A DNA stretch of 64,000 nt, taken from Branchipolynoe longqiensis (lineage: Eukaryota; Annelida; Polychaeta; Phyllodocida; Polynoidae). Positions within the stretch are counted from its first letter, which is position 1, and each line of letters opens with the position of its first letter. Both the position numbers and the translations under genes were made by a program. The stretch lies in NCBI GenBank assembly GCA_030323885.1, contig CM059199.1:75922781-75986780 (forward strand), in the 5' to 3' direction. Below, piece after piece: positions 21,891 through 31,975 of the stretch. A model generated the notes under the pieces. The model was given only the letters and a program-made list of their open reading frames with translations. It made no database searches and was not told the origin of the DNA.

Positions 21891-22114
21891 CATTCTGTCA
21901 CCATAGATGTCAGCTATTAAAGCTTAAATAAAATGAACGGAGCATTCTCTTCTATACAGCAATACATGTTTAATAAGCAAACTAATATTTAAGTTGGGTG
22001 TCTAGAATACAATCTCGACAGTTGCTTTGGTTGCAAGCATTTTATGCTTTTAGCAGCTATATGCAACTTTAGGCTACAGACTTGTATTAAATATTATATA
22101 TTATATATATATTT

Positions 22115-22394
22115 TTTTGGGGGGGTAAAGTATTTATTCATCTGAATATGACATTTGTCAGCGCCGGAGCACTGGTCTTCCAGCCATCTTACTATTGGAA
22201 TTGTCAGTCTAAATAATCTAAGTTTGATCAGTGCTGAATTAGTTACAGCACCGATCCTGTAGAATTAAGGCAGTGGCTCCTGCTGTATAATGTACAGCAC
22301 CAGTCAATGTAGTTCATGCAAAAATGGGGAGCTGCACCGAGTAGAAAGTGTATACTCGGGGCAACTCAAACAATCATTGAGGGTTAAATTTGTT
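22115..22394 (-). repeat. Family F non-LTR 3' end
   Basis: In reverse complement it ends GGAAGACCAGTGCTCCGGCG, then TGACAAATG and AGATGAATAAATACTTTACC, followed by C/A residues. It is nearly identical over ~290 bp to 56345-56650. I interpret it as a 5'-truncated LINE copy; the coding part is not included. Confidence 0.6.
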
Positions 22395-22720
22395 CTCTTA
22401 TAAAACTGGTAAGTTTATAGTTGACAAGACATTTTATCTGTCTTATATAATGTTCAATGTGTTTAAACAGGTTGATAGTTGTGTACGATGTTTGGTGTGT
22501 TGATGGTTTGTTCATGATGGTTAACGGTGGTGGCGGGGGAGGGGGGCACATTGGGGTGGGTGGTGGGAATAATTCTTTTAATGTATATTTTTTTCATATC
22601 TGGGCTAGAGGGCGGAAGCGAGGGAGGGCGTGAGAATGGGAGGGTATGGGGAGGGATGAAGGGGAGGAGGGGGAGGGAGGAATGGTAGGGTGGGAGATGG
22701 GGAATATTCAATCAATCAAT
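22395..22720. other. G-rich low-complexity stretch
   Basis: GGGAGGG-type sequence at 22530-22690 precedes an ATCA tetranucleotide run. No gene. Confidence 0.6.
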
Positions 22721-23145
22721 CAATGGGTGCCGTCTTCTCAAAGAAGGTTGGCTGCAATGGACCTCCATCTCTTCCTGTCATTCGTTCCTCTCACGCATTC
22801 CGCATAGCTCATTGCTGTCCACTCAGTGATGTTGTCCATCCATGTTGTTCTCCTTCTCCCTCTTGGTCTTTTCCCTTCTATCTTCCCTTCCAGTATTCTT
22901 CTCTGTGATTCCTGGTGTCGTATCATGTGGCCAAAGTATTTAATTTTTCTGTTTTTGATCATTTGTATTATCTGTCTCTTTATTTTCATTCTTGTTAGGA
23001 CCTCCACATTGCTTATCATTGCTGTCGATGGAATTTTTAACATTCTTCTGTATTGCCACATTTCAAATGCCTCGAGCTTTGTTGTTATTGCTTTCTTCAA
23101 AGTCCATGTCTTGCAGCAATATAAAAGTGTAGACCACACATAGCA
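22721..23145 (-). pseudogene. 3' end of non-LTR retrotransposon ORF
   Basis: The minus strand encodes about 133 residues with TLLYCCKTWTLKK, AFEMWQYRRMLKI, IKYFGHMIRHQ, ILEGKIEGKRPRGRRRTTWM and RWRSIAANLL. These blocks are characteristic of the C-terminal region of reverse transcriptase polyproteins in RTE/BovB-like and related LINEs. The frame then meets a short 3' UTR and an ATTG-repeat tail (22709-22724 on +). The endonuclease and RT catalytic core are missing, so this is a 5'-truncated, dead copy. Confidence 0.85.
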
Positions 23146-23418
23146 TGGGGAATATTACATAGTATATATTAGTTACTTGATAGAATAAGTAACAGAGAAG
23201 AAGAGAGAGAAAGGGGTCCATCATTCGTATAAGCCAGGTGCATCTATGTAAGGAATGGCACAAGGAAGAAGATCAGTTGACACACAATTGACATTTCCCA
23301 TGCTTAATATACTACTAATTCTTTTAATATATATTTGTTTAATATCTGGGGAAAAGAAAGCACTGACTGAGCAGTTAATATCTAGCTGTCTAAAGAGGAT
23401 CGTTCAGATACAATAATT

Positions 23419-24095
23419 TCCAAAATAAACATATGTAAGGCTAAAGTTAATAAAGATATATTTTCTTAATAATAATTAAAATTTAAAATTTAAAACCTTT
23501 TTTTTTAAAGTTCCATAGTTTCTGACATTTTTCGGAGATAAGTATAGTCAATTGATCATTATAGTCTACCTTACTTTGGTTTGAAGTAACTTTTAATTGA
23601 AATGGTTACCTTTTGAGATATTTGAAATTCAAACATGTGAAAATAATGTTGGCAAGCATGCCAAAACTCTGATACCATAGATTTCTGCAGTAACAGGTTC
23701 TATTAATCTGACTCAGTATTCCCTTCTATGTGGCAACAAATACTTAATAAGTGATTCAGAATCTAAGTTAGATATGTCAAATCAAATCTAGAAAATTGTC
23801 TTGAATTTGAAAACTTGATGCTTCATCGGACTATGCAGCTTTAATCTAAAGAAAAGAGAAAGGAAAATCTTTAAAATAGCAAAACTAAACAAAAAATACA
23901 CAATTAATAACGGACAGATAACTGAATTGCCAAAATAAACATGTAAACATGTAAACCTAACACAAATGAATATATATTTTTTAATCATTAAAATCTAAAA
24001 TTCAAAACTTTTTTTTTAATCTAAAGAAAAGAGATGAGAAAATCATAAAAATAACAAAGGCTAACTAAGTAAACAAAACACATATAATAATGGCC
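23419..24095 (+). repeat. Tandem duplication, one copy carrying a MITE
   Basis: Sequence 23419-23508 plus 23841-23915 matches 23929-24095 (CCAAAATAAACAT, TTTTTTTTAATCTAAAGAAA, GAAAATC). The first copy contains a family B MITE; the second preserves the uninterrupted site. The underlying unit is about 175 bp. Confidence 0.75.
23505..23844 (+). mobile_element. Family B MITE with empty-site comparison
   Basis: A 340-bp copy. The left end TTAAAGTTCCATAGTTTCTG has lost part of the terminal repeat. The right end CATCGGACTATGCAGCTTTAA is intact. TTAA sits at both extremities and only once in the paralogous empty site near 24017. Confidence 0.8.
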
Positions 24096-24157
24096 TAGCT
24101 ATGATATCTGGGAGTAGTAATACTAGTAGTAGTATTCTCCTGCCTGTATAGTATAGT

Positions 24158-24345
24158 ATGTCCGCCCTGCGCAGCTTGGTTGGCGAATCGAGAAGGCCGG
24201 GCGTTTACCGTAAATCACACACACAACAGCAGTTTACCGTAAATCATGAGCAGAGCGGCGCTCGGCGCGCAGCAATTAGTTTTAATCAGGGTTTGCGGAC
24301 GGCCATAAGGGCGGGAGAAGACGGATCCACGCAGGCGCGGCTTTA
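24158..24345. promoter_or_regulatory. CpG-rich island before G-rich array
   Basis: CpG-rich unique DNA with CAGCAATTAGTTTTAATCAG at 24270-24289. A regulatory role is inferred. Confidence 0.3.
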
Positions 24346-24965
24346 ACGTGTGTGGTGGTGGGAGGGGGAGAGGGTGGGAGGGGAAGGGGGTGGGTAGGGA
24401 GAGGGGAGGGAGGTGGGACGGGGGAGGGGGTGGTCAGACGGGCGGGGGAGAGGGAGGGGGTAAAGGGGGGAGGGGGAGAGGAGAGGAGGAGGGGTATTGG
24501 GGATGGAAGGGAGGGGGGAAGTGGTGGGGAGGGGAGGGGGTGAGAGGTGGAGGGCTGGAGGGAGGAAGGGGGAGGTGAGAGGGGGGGGGGTGGGAGGGAT
24601 GGAGGGAGGAAGGCCGGGGGTAGGGAGGTGGGAGAGGGAGGGAGAGGGAGAGGAGGCCTGGGGGGAGGAAGGGATGGAAGAGGGGGAGCTGAAAGGAAGA
24701 GAGGGAAAGGGGGAGGGTGGGGGCTGGTGGAAGGGCGGGAGGAAGGAGGCGGGTGAGGGTGGGGGGCCTGGAGGGAGGGTGGGGCGGGGAGGAGGGTGAG
24801 GGTGAGAGGCCTGGAAGGAGGGCGGGACGGAGAAAGGAAGGCGGATAGGGACAGCGGGAGATGGAGAGGGGGGAGGAGGGGGGAGGGGGCAGGGAGGTGG
24901 ATAGGGACGGCGGGAGAGGGGGAGGGGAGGGATGGTAGGGAAGGGAGGGTGGGAGTAGGGGAAAG
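24346..24965 (+). repeat. Polypurine GGGA-rich array
   Basis: About 620 bp of GGGAGGG/GGAGAG sequence, open in many frames on both strands (Gly/Arg or Pro/Ser-rich). These are not genes. Confidence 0.9.
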
Positions 24966-24984
24966 CAGCCATTACCCATGGTGC

Positions 24985-25345
24985 ACCGGTGCCACTGTGG
25001 CAGACGTCACGTTTACAGAGCTGCATGTGTTCTAGTGGTGACGTCAGGATGTGTGTGTCCTAGTGATGACGTCAGGCTGCGGGCGTCAGGGGTCGCTGCG
25101 TCATACTAAAAGCGGTCGTAACCTGACGTACATGACGTTGGGAGGTGACGTAGGGTGCGCGTGCGCAGTAGCTCAGTCCCCCGCTGACGTCTCAGTGACG
25201 CATTGCGCCCCCAAGCGGACGGCGTCGTTACGGCACGCCGCCATTTAACCCCCGCCATCAGCCCTGACCCCGCGCCGCCCGCCGACGTCAGCGCGTCCCG
25301 CCATCAGTCAGCGCCGCGTCGTGACGTCACCAATTAGACTGCGCC
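24985..25345. promoter_or_regulatory. CpG island with cluster of ACGTCA (CRE-like) motifs
   Basis: In about 360 bp the core GACGTCA or TGACGT recurs: AGACGTCACG (25003), GTGACGTCAGG (25038), GATGACGTCAGG (25064), CATGACGTTGG (25131), GGTGACGTAGG (25145), GCTGACGTCTCAGTGACGC (25182), CCGACGTCAGCG (25280) and GTGACGTCACCAATTAG (25321). CRE/bZIP binding is established for TGACGTCA. No exon is visible, so promoter or enhancer function is inferred. Confidence 0.45.
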
Positions 25346-25349
25346 TCCC

Positions 25350-26600
25350 ACTGGTCGTGTATATGCATGCCTGCACCATACAGGCACACACACACACATG
25401 CCCTCCCACTGGTCATGTACATGCCTGCCTGCCTGCACCATACAGGCACACACACACACACCCTCCCACTGGTTGTGTAGTATAGCCTGCCTGCACCATA
25501 CAGGCACACACACATGCCCTCCCACTGGTTGTGTAGTGTAGCCTGCCTGCACCATACAGGCACACACACATATGCCCTCCCACTGGTCGTGTACATGCCT
25601 GCCTGCCTGCACCATACAATCACACACACACGCCCTCCCACTGGTTGTGTAGTGTAGCCTGCCTGCACCATACAGGCAAACACACGCCCTCCCACTGGTC
25701 GTGTACATGCCTGCCTGCCTGCACCATACAGGCACACACACACGCCCTCCCACTGGTTGTGTAGTGTAGCCTGCCTGCACCATACAGGCACACACACACG
25801 CCCTCCCACTGGTTGTGTAGTGTAGCCTGCCTGCCTGCACCATACAGGCACACACACACACGCCCTCCCACTGGTTGTGTAGTGTAGCCTGCCTGCCTGC
25901 ACCATACAGGCACACAGACACGGCCTCCCACTGGTTGTGTAGTGTAGCCTACCTGCCTGCACCATACAGGCAAACACACACACGGCCTCCCTCTGGTTGT
26001 GTAGTGTAGCCTGCCTGCCTGCACCATACAGGTACACACACACGCCCTCCCACTGGTTGTGTAGTGGAGCCTGCCTGCCTGCACCATACAAGCACACACA
26101 AGCCCTCCCACTGGTTGTGTACATGCCTGCCTGCACCATACAGGCACACACACAAACACACCCTCCCACTGGTTGTGTAGTGTAGCCTGCCTGCCTGCAC
26201 CATACAGGCACACACACACGCTCTCCCACTGGTTGTGTAGTGTAGCCTGCCTGCACCATACAGGCACACACACACGCCCTCCCACTGGTTGTGTAGTGTA
26301 GCCTGCCTGCCTGCACCATACAGGCACACATACACGCCCTCCCACTGGTTGTGTAGTGTAGCCTGCCTGCCTGCACCATACAGGCACACACACACGCCCT
26401 CCCACTGGTTGTGTAGTGTAGCCTGCCTGCCTGCACCATACAGGCACACACACACGCCCTCCCACTGGTTGTGTAGTGTAGCCTGCCTGCCTGCACCATA
26501 CAGGCACACACACGCCCTCCCACTGGTTGTGTAGTGTAGCCTGCCTGCCTGCACCATACAGGTACACACACACAACTAGTTGTGTAGCCTGCCTGCACCA
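25350..26600. repeat. ~60-bp minisatellite, about 21 copies
   Basis: Units of GCCTGCCTGCACCATACAGG, CACACACACGCCCTCCCACT and GGTTGTGTAGTGTA recur every 50-67 bp. Two variants alternate: TTGTGTAGTGTA and TCGTGTACATGCC. Antisense frames up to 428 residues exist only because the unit lacks stops; there is no start context or domain. Confidence 0.92.
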
Positions 26601-26744
26601 CACATGCACTCACTCACACACGCACATACACGCACATCCCACTCATTGTGTCGCCTGCCTGCCACCACGTACGCAGTCACACATACATACACATATACAC
26701 CATCCACACGTGTACACATGCGCGCACCAACACACAAACACATA

Positions 26745-26926
26745 CAGTAAAACCTTTCTAAATCGACCGGCCATGGGACCGACTTTAAATGGTCCATTTA
26801 GGGAGGTGGTCGGTTTATGGAGGTTTTTTAATCGTTACAATGGGCAATCATTTGGGACCCAAATAAACCGATCGATATAGGGGAGTGGTCGATCTGTGAA
26901 GGTGGTCAGTTAGAGTGGTTTTACTG
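26745..26926. mobile_element. Family A MITE, copy 3
   Basis: CAGTAAAACCTTTCTAAATC at the left, with flanking TA, and GAGTGGTTTTACTG at the right. It lies just beyond CA-rich sequence. Confidence 0.8.
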
Positions 26927-27123
26927 TGTTCGCACTGATGCACACACGTACACAACACCTTCACGGCTCCTGCAGTGGTTGGTGGTTGGCGGTCGTTCAT
27001 GGTGGCACCATCTGGTGGTCGCTTGGGGAACCATTGGCTTTATTGGGTTGGTTTATGTCACTTGAACTGAATGTGGGGTGTGTGGGGTGGGTGGGTGGGT
27101 GGGTGTATGTGGGGGTTATGTGG

Positions 27124-27478
27124 GTTGGTTGGTTGTTGGTTATCGGAGTTTTACGTCCTGGCAACATCTAAGGTCATATCAGGACAAGTACCGACTTGTG
27201 ACAGTGCGCACTCATGGCAACTTTATAGTGCTGCCCCGCTGGGAGAGCAGACAACCAGCACCATGACCTGATATCCCACTCAGTCACATTATTCTAACAC
27301 TGAGCGAATCATTGCTTGTCCTATCCTAGTAATGCCGAGCACCTGGCTAGGAAGTGACAAGTATCAATGTTTAAGTCATTGGTTGACTCGACCAGAGTTC
27401 GAATCCATGGGTTCGAATCCCACAATCTACCAAAACCGGAGACTGACGCTCAACTCATTCGGCCATTCCGTCTGGTCT
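27124..27478 (-). mobile_element. Family E SINE, full length
   Basis: Reading the minus strand, the head has AATGGCCGAATGAGTTGAGC (A-box-like), then GGGATTCGAACCC. A linker with GGTCGAGTCAACCAATGACT follows, then the E body and a tail of AACCAACCAACC. It is about 355 bp long. The second box-B-like sequence ATTCGAACTCTGG suggests a duplicated segment in the head. Confidence 0.75.
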
Positions 27479-27479
27479 T

Positions 27480-27645
27480 CGGTGTATGTGTGTGTGTATC
27501 TGGGTGTAAATGCCTGTTGGTGTGTATGTGTGAGTGTGTATGTGGTTGTATGTGTATGCATGCATGTGGATGTGTGGGGTGTATGTGTCTGTGTGTATGG
27601 ACATGGATGTTTGGGTGTGTATGTGTGTATGTGTGTAGTGGGTTA
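27480..27645. repeat. GT-rich low-complexity sequence
   Basis: TGTGTATGTG-type repeats without coding evidence. Confidence 0.85.
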
Positions 27646-27999
27646 GGTCAGAAGAAAAGGTTCAAGGACTGCCTTAAAATTAGTTAAATACAACCTGAAG
27701 AAATGTAATGGCAACACTCTTATACCTGGGAAATAGTGGCTAATGACAGGAGTTCATGGCGTGTTGCTATTCGCAAAGGCACAGTTTGAATCTGATCATA
27801 TATTTTAAGCTAAACAAAGGTGTCAGCAGAGAAAAGATCATCTCCTTCACCGACCAGACTCTCTGACTGCAGCTACACACATATCTAACTTGCCACCGAA
27901 CACAAATTGGACTCATCGGTCATCAACAGGTTAACAACAAATGATGAGTTGCTGTCATCGTTGGCCCTGATGGACAACCAAGAACAAGAGGGTGAGACT
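27646..27999. other. Gene-free unique sequence
   Basis: Mixed-composition DNA between two GT-rich blocks. I see no gene. Confidence 0.5.
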
Positions 28000-29195
28000 G
28001 AGAATGTATGTCTGTATGTATGTGTGGGTTTGTGGAGTGGGGTTGTGTGAGTGTGTGTGGGTATATATTTGTGGGTGTGTAAATGTGGTGGGTGTGAATG
28101 TGGGTATGTGGGTATGTATGTGGGTGTGCATGTATTTGGGTGAGTATTTGGGTGTATATGTGTGAATATGTGAACGTGGTTGTGGGTGTACGTGAGTGCA
28201 TGTGTGTATGCATGCATGAGCATGGGTGGGTGTATGTGTGTACATGCTTGTGTGTGTGGATGGGATGTATGTGGGTGCGTATGTGTCCATTTATGTTTAT
28301 TTGTGGGAGCGGTCTATATGGGTGTGTGTCAAGGGTAGGGATGTATATGTGTATTTGGGTGTGGGTGTTTGCATGCATGCTGGTGATTGTGGGTGTGAGG
28401 GCATGTGGAAGTGTGTGTATGGGCATGTGGGAGTGTGTGGTGTGTGTATGGGCATGTGGGAGTGTGTGGTGTGTGGTGTGGATGGACAGTGCGTTGGGTA
28501 TGTGTGGTGTGGGTATTGTGTGGGTTGTGTTGTGGTGTGGGTACTGTGTGGTGTGTGTGGTTCGGGTAGTGTGTGTGGTGTGTGTAGTGTGTGTGGTGAG
28601 TGTAGTGTGTGCGGTGGGTGGTGTGGATTAACAGTGTATTGGGTGTGTGGTGTGTGAGGTGTGTGTGATGTGTGGTGGGTGTGGTGTGGATAGTGTGTGT
28701 GGTGTGTGTGAGGTGCAGGTTGTGTGTGTGGTGTATGTATTGTGTGTGGTGTGTGGTGTGTGGTGTGGATGGAGAGTGTTTTGGTTATGTGGTGTGTGTG
28801 ATGTGGGTAGTGTGTGTGGTGTGTGATGTGTGTGGTGTGGGTATTGTGTGTTGTGCAGGTGGTGTGTGTGGTGTGTAGTGTGTGTGGTGTGTATGTGGTG
28901 TGTATGTAATGTGTGAGATGTGTGTGAGGTGTGTGTGTAGTGTGTGTGTGGTGTGTGAGGTGTGTATGTGATGTGTGGTGTGTGTGGTGTGGGTAGTGTG
29001 TGTGGTGTGTGGTGTGGATGGAGAGTGTGTTGGGTGTGTGGTGTGTATCATGAGGGTAGTGTATGTGGTGTGTGGTGTGGGTATTGTGTGTGTTGTGCAG
29101 GTGGTGTGTGTGGTTTGTAGTGTATGTGGTGTGTGATGTGGGTGTGTGCTGTGGATGGACAGCGGATTCGGTGTGTAGTGTATGAGGTGTGGGTG
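28000..29195 (+). repeat. GT-rich minisatellite block
   Basis: About 1.2 kb of TGTGTGGTGTGTG with longer units. GGATGGACAGTGYRTTGGGT and GGATGGAGAGTGTGTTGGGT recur near 28482, 28626, 28767 and 29017. Val/Cys/Gly frames are artefacts. Confidence 0.9.
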
Positions 29196-30045
29196 GATGT
29201 GCTTTAGACCTGACGGAGAGTGATATTAATTAGATCCCTTTAAGAAGCACACATGTTATTAATAATAAATATGTGACATTCTGAGTCACCCTCAAGAACC
29301 AACTAAAAGTGAGGATCCTCAAACATTATGAATCTAGCTGCCTATGCTATTTATCAAACATGTAAATTGCAAATTGTGTATTCAACAGTTATTGTATAAC
29401 TTACTCTATATACCTTCTTTGTGTAAATAATCCTGAATTGAAAAAATGGCTGGAAGACCAGTGCTTCAGCACTGACTAAAGACTTATTCAGCAGAATAAA
29501 CATATTTACCAACAACAACAATGAAAAAGACATATTCTTAATATCGAACATTTGGACTGTTTGCAATCTACAAACAGTTACAAGCCATAAACAAGAAGCA
29601 AGAAAAACAAAAATATTAATAAAGCTAAATTCAAAAGATTTGAATCAAATTGGATTAGTGCTGCCCAGCGGTGAAAACAAGTGTTAACACACTTATCCGT
29701 TATGAGCAGGGTAAATATATTCATCACAATGAAACATAAATAAATATATTGAAGAATTCACAAAACAGACATAAATTAAGAATATAATTTCCTAATATGT
29801 AGCAAGATATGGGGAAACAATTCTCAGCATGAGCATTCATTATGAACAGCATTTCATTGCTTTCGAAATCAATGAGATCACATATCCAGAGTCACGAGCA
29901 GTGTGCTGACCGCTCGGGCTATTTTATGTGAGATATTTGTACATTCAAAGTTTGTTTACATTCCTCAATTCCGCTGGATAAATTTCAATTGCAGATAATT
30001 GGTATTCCCCATTCTACTATTGCGGTATCCACTTAATCAATTATG
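29196..30045. other. AT-rich gene-free sequence
   Basis: Contains a SINE-tail-like scrap near 29650-29740 (GTGAAAACAAGTGTTAACAC) and a family F fragment (separate entry). No gene. Confidence 0.5.
29440..29520 (+). repeat. Family F fragment (inverted relative to others)
   Basis: ATGGCTGGAAGACCAGTGCT followed by CAGCACTGAC and CAGAATAAACATATTTA, the sense 3' end of the F element. Confidence 0.5.
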
Positions 30046-30047
30046 TA

Positions 30048-30108
30048 AGGTAAGGTTTTGTTTAGGTTCTAGCAACATCTAAGGTCATATCAGGACGGGG
30101 CAAGGTAA
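30048..30108 (-). repeat. Family E SINE 3' fragment
   Basis: GCAACATCTAAGGTCATATC and AGGACGGGGCAAGG match the E terminus. Confidence 0.6.
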
Positions 30109-30129
30109 TGTCGTAGGGGTGATGAAAAA

Positions 30130-30225
30130 GGGAACTATTAGCACCTGGAGCAGGATTCGAACCCACATTTCTTGTCATTCTAGGACTAGCATGCTAACCA
30201 TTACACTACCTAGACACCCTCAGGC
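30130..30225 (-). mobile_element. tRNA-like SINE head (S4)
   Basis: The minus strand reads CTAGGTAGTGTAATGGTTAG then GTGGGTTCGAATCCTGC, a Gln/Glu-type tRNA D-arm and B box. Similar heads stand at 45981 and 46320. Acceptor pairing is poor and the anticodon stem does not form, so this is not called a tRNA gene. Confidence 0.6.
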
Positions 30226-30369
30226 AATCATCTTATTCAGTACTACCTGTCTCTGTGGTTCCTTGCCTGAGATGTCAGTGCATTCCACTACACTAGTCTC
30301 CCTGGAATTGTAAGTTTTTTCAATTGTTTATATCCGTAAGGCATTTAATTCTTGCAATTACATATATAT

Positions 30370-31173
30370 GGGTCACTCTCCTCAAAACTGGCCAGAAGTG
30401 TCACATGGAGAGTTAAAATCTAATATTTGAATTTTTTACATTTTTTGGTTGCAAATGAAAGCTGGAAATCTCCCCTTTACATCTATGTAACATATAAATT
30501 GGTGAGATAAAAAATAAAGGTTTAGACCATGATTAACCCATGTCTTATGGCAGTATAGCATGTGCGTCACACATGTAACACACGTTTAGGACACCACACA
30601 GTCTGCTTAATAAAAATCTAATCAGAATTAAATAATATCATACTTAGAAGCATATTAATCATGGCATATTATACAGAAATATGTAGTGCTTATATTGATA
30701 AAAAAAAGAAGTAAATCCCAGCCATGCTTTACTCACTTAATAATTAGTGTACAATATTTGTGTGGCAACCAGACACCTGGTTACACGTGTGATGGAAATT
30801 TGTAGTGTTATTTCTGAAGACATCAACATTTTTTTTTTAAATTTAGGCATGCATACATGTTAGTAAATATTTCCTTTTTGATTTAGGAACTGTTTTGTTT
30901 GATATATCAATGCAATACAAGATGTTAATAAGGATTCAACCACATCCCATATGTCATGTTACAAATGGCTGACTGTAAAATGGTTTTTTTTGGTACAAAA
31001 CACTTCAGAACTAAAAGGACCAAAGTTGCACACAGTTTATTTTATTTCCCTTATTTCTTTCATCAAATCTGAACATGAATATGAAAAGTATAAGGAGAAA
31101 ATTAAGTAGGAAGTTTTTTTATTGATGTTTTAAAATCCCATCCCATGCTGACCAGTTTTCAGGAGAGTGACCC
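30370..31173. mobile_element. 0.8-kb DNA element with GGGTCACTCTCC ends
   Basis: Left GGGTCACTCTCCTCAAAACT and right AGTTTTCAGGAGAGTGACCC are inverted repeats, with further partial pairing inward (CTGGCCAG / CTGACCAG). Both flanks are ATATAT, consistent with a TA target. The interior has no reading frame of note. Family C begins immediately to the right. Confidence 0.7.
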
Positions 31174-31177
31174 ATAT

Positions 31178-31423
31178 ATATGAAGAGTTCAGGCGCAAAA
31201 CCATGTAAACACCAATCCAAAAATGTAGTTTAAATAAAAGATTTTTCCCAGAAAATAATTGTAATTCTCATTAATTCCACTTTTCATATGATCATATGGT
31301 TATAGTGCAAAGAACAGAAATGTAAGAATATAAAAAGAATTCACTTTTTGTAGGTTTGATTCCAATGTTTACCTCAATTTTTGGATCGGTGTTTATGGGG
31401 TTTTTCACCCGAGCTCTTCACAT
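31178..31423 (+). mobile_element. Family C MITE, complete
   Basis: TATGAAGAGTTCAGGCGCAA at the left and CACCCGAGCTCTTCACAT at the right, with ATTTTTGGATCGGTGTTTA before the right end. Length about 246 bp. Confidence 0.75.
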
Positions 31424-31479
31424 TTAAATACAGGGTAGGTTCAACAACCATATTATACATTTATAGCATGAAGCTTCAG

Positions 31480-31975
31480 AAGGTCCTAGTCATGGCAACC
31501 AGATCACTCTTTATTATCAAGCAAGTCAAACTTTTTTTTTGCCGTATGAAAGCTTACATACATTATATTTTTCACTGATACATCCGTACCTTTCTTCTAG
31601 AATTACGATTTGGGGTAATGCCAAAATTGATGCCACTCATAGAACAGAAATTTCTTCAGAAACGAGCAATTCGGATAATATTCAGAGCATTTTATAACGG
31701 TCACACCGATCCATTATTCACAACGGTCTAGAATTTTAAGGATGTCAGACCAATATAGGCAGGAAGTCTTATGCATGATTTTGTGCAAAACAGACTGCCA
31801 ATATCATTTTCAAATCTGTTTTGCTATAATCGTGATATCAATGAAATGAAACGAGACAAGCAGACTTATTTTATAAAGTGGCTACAAAGTCATAGTTTGT
31901 TGACAAACTCCCATTGTATGCCTATCACACTTTATGGAATGCATGATACCCTGGTTGATGTGAACGTCTAAAGCT
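31480..31975 (+). pseudogene. Non-LTR retrotransposon C-terminal fragment
   Basis: Across frameshifts and stops the plus strand encodes ALIEQKFLQKRAIRII-like sequence (EQKFLQKRAIRIIFRAFYN), HTDPLFTT and LMHDFVQNRLPISFSNLF. These resemble the region after the RT domain of CR1/L2-type LINEs (LQKKAIRII...HTEPLF...YDFH..LP..F). It is degenerate and ends where the family G element begins. Confidence 0.7.

Larger units (their letters stand above)
21207..22071 (+). mobile_element. Family B MITE split by later insertions
   Basis: The left end (GAAGCTGCATAATTTGATGG) is at 21207-21236. The middle (TACTTTAGTTTGAAATAACG to TTTTGGTATGAACA) is at 21580-21682. The right part (CTGTCACCATAGATGTCAGC to TATATGCAACTTTAGG) is at 21890-22071. 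A family C copy and a SINE interrupt it, and the stretch 21467-21570 is unexplained. Confidence 0.65.

Noticed and set aside
25327..26613. 428-residue antisense frame
   Set aside because: It is a stop-free reading of a ~60-bp minisatellite; the other two antisense frames are also open.
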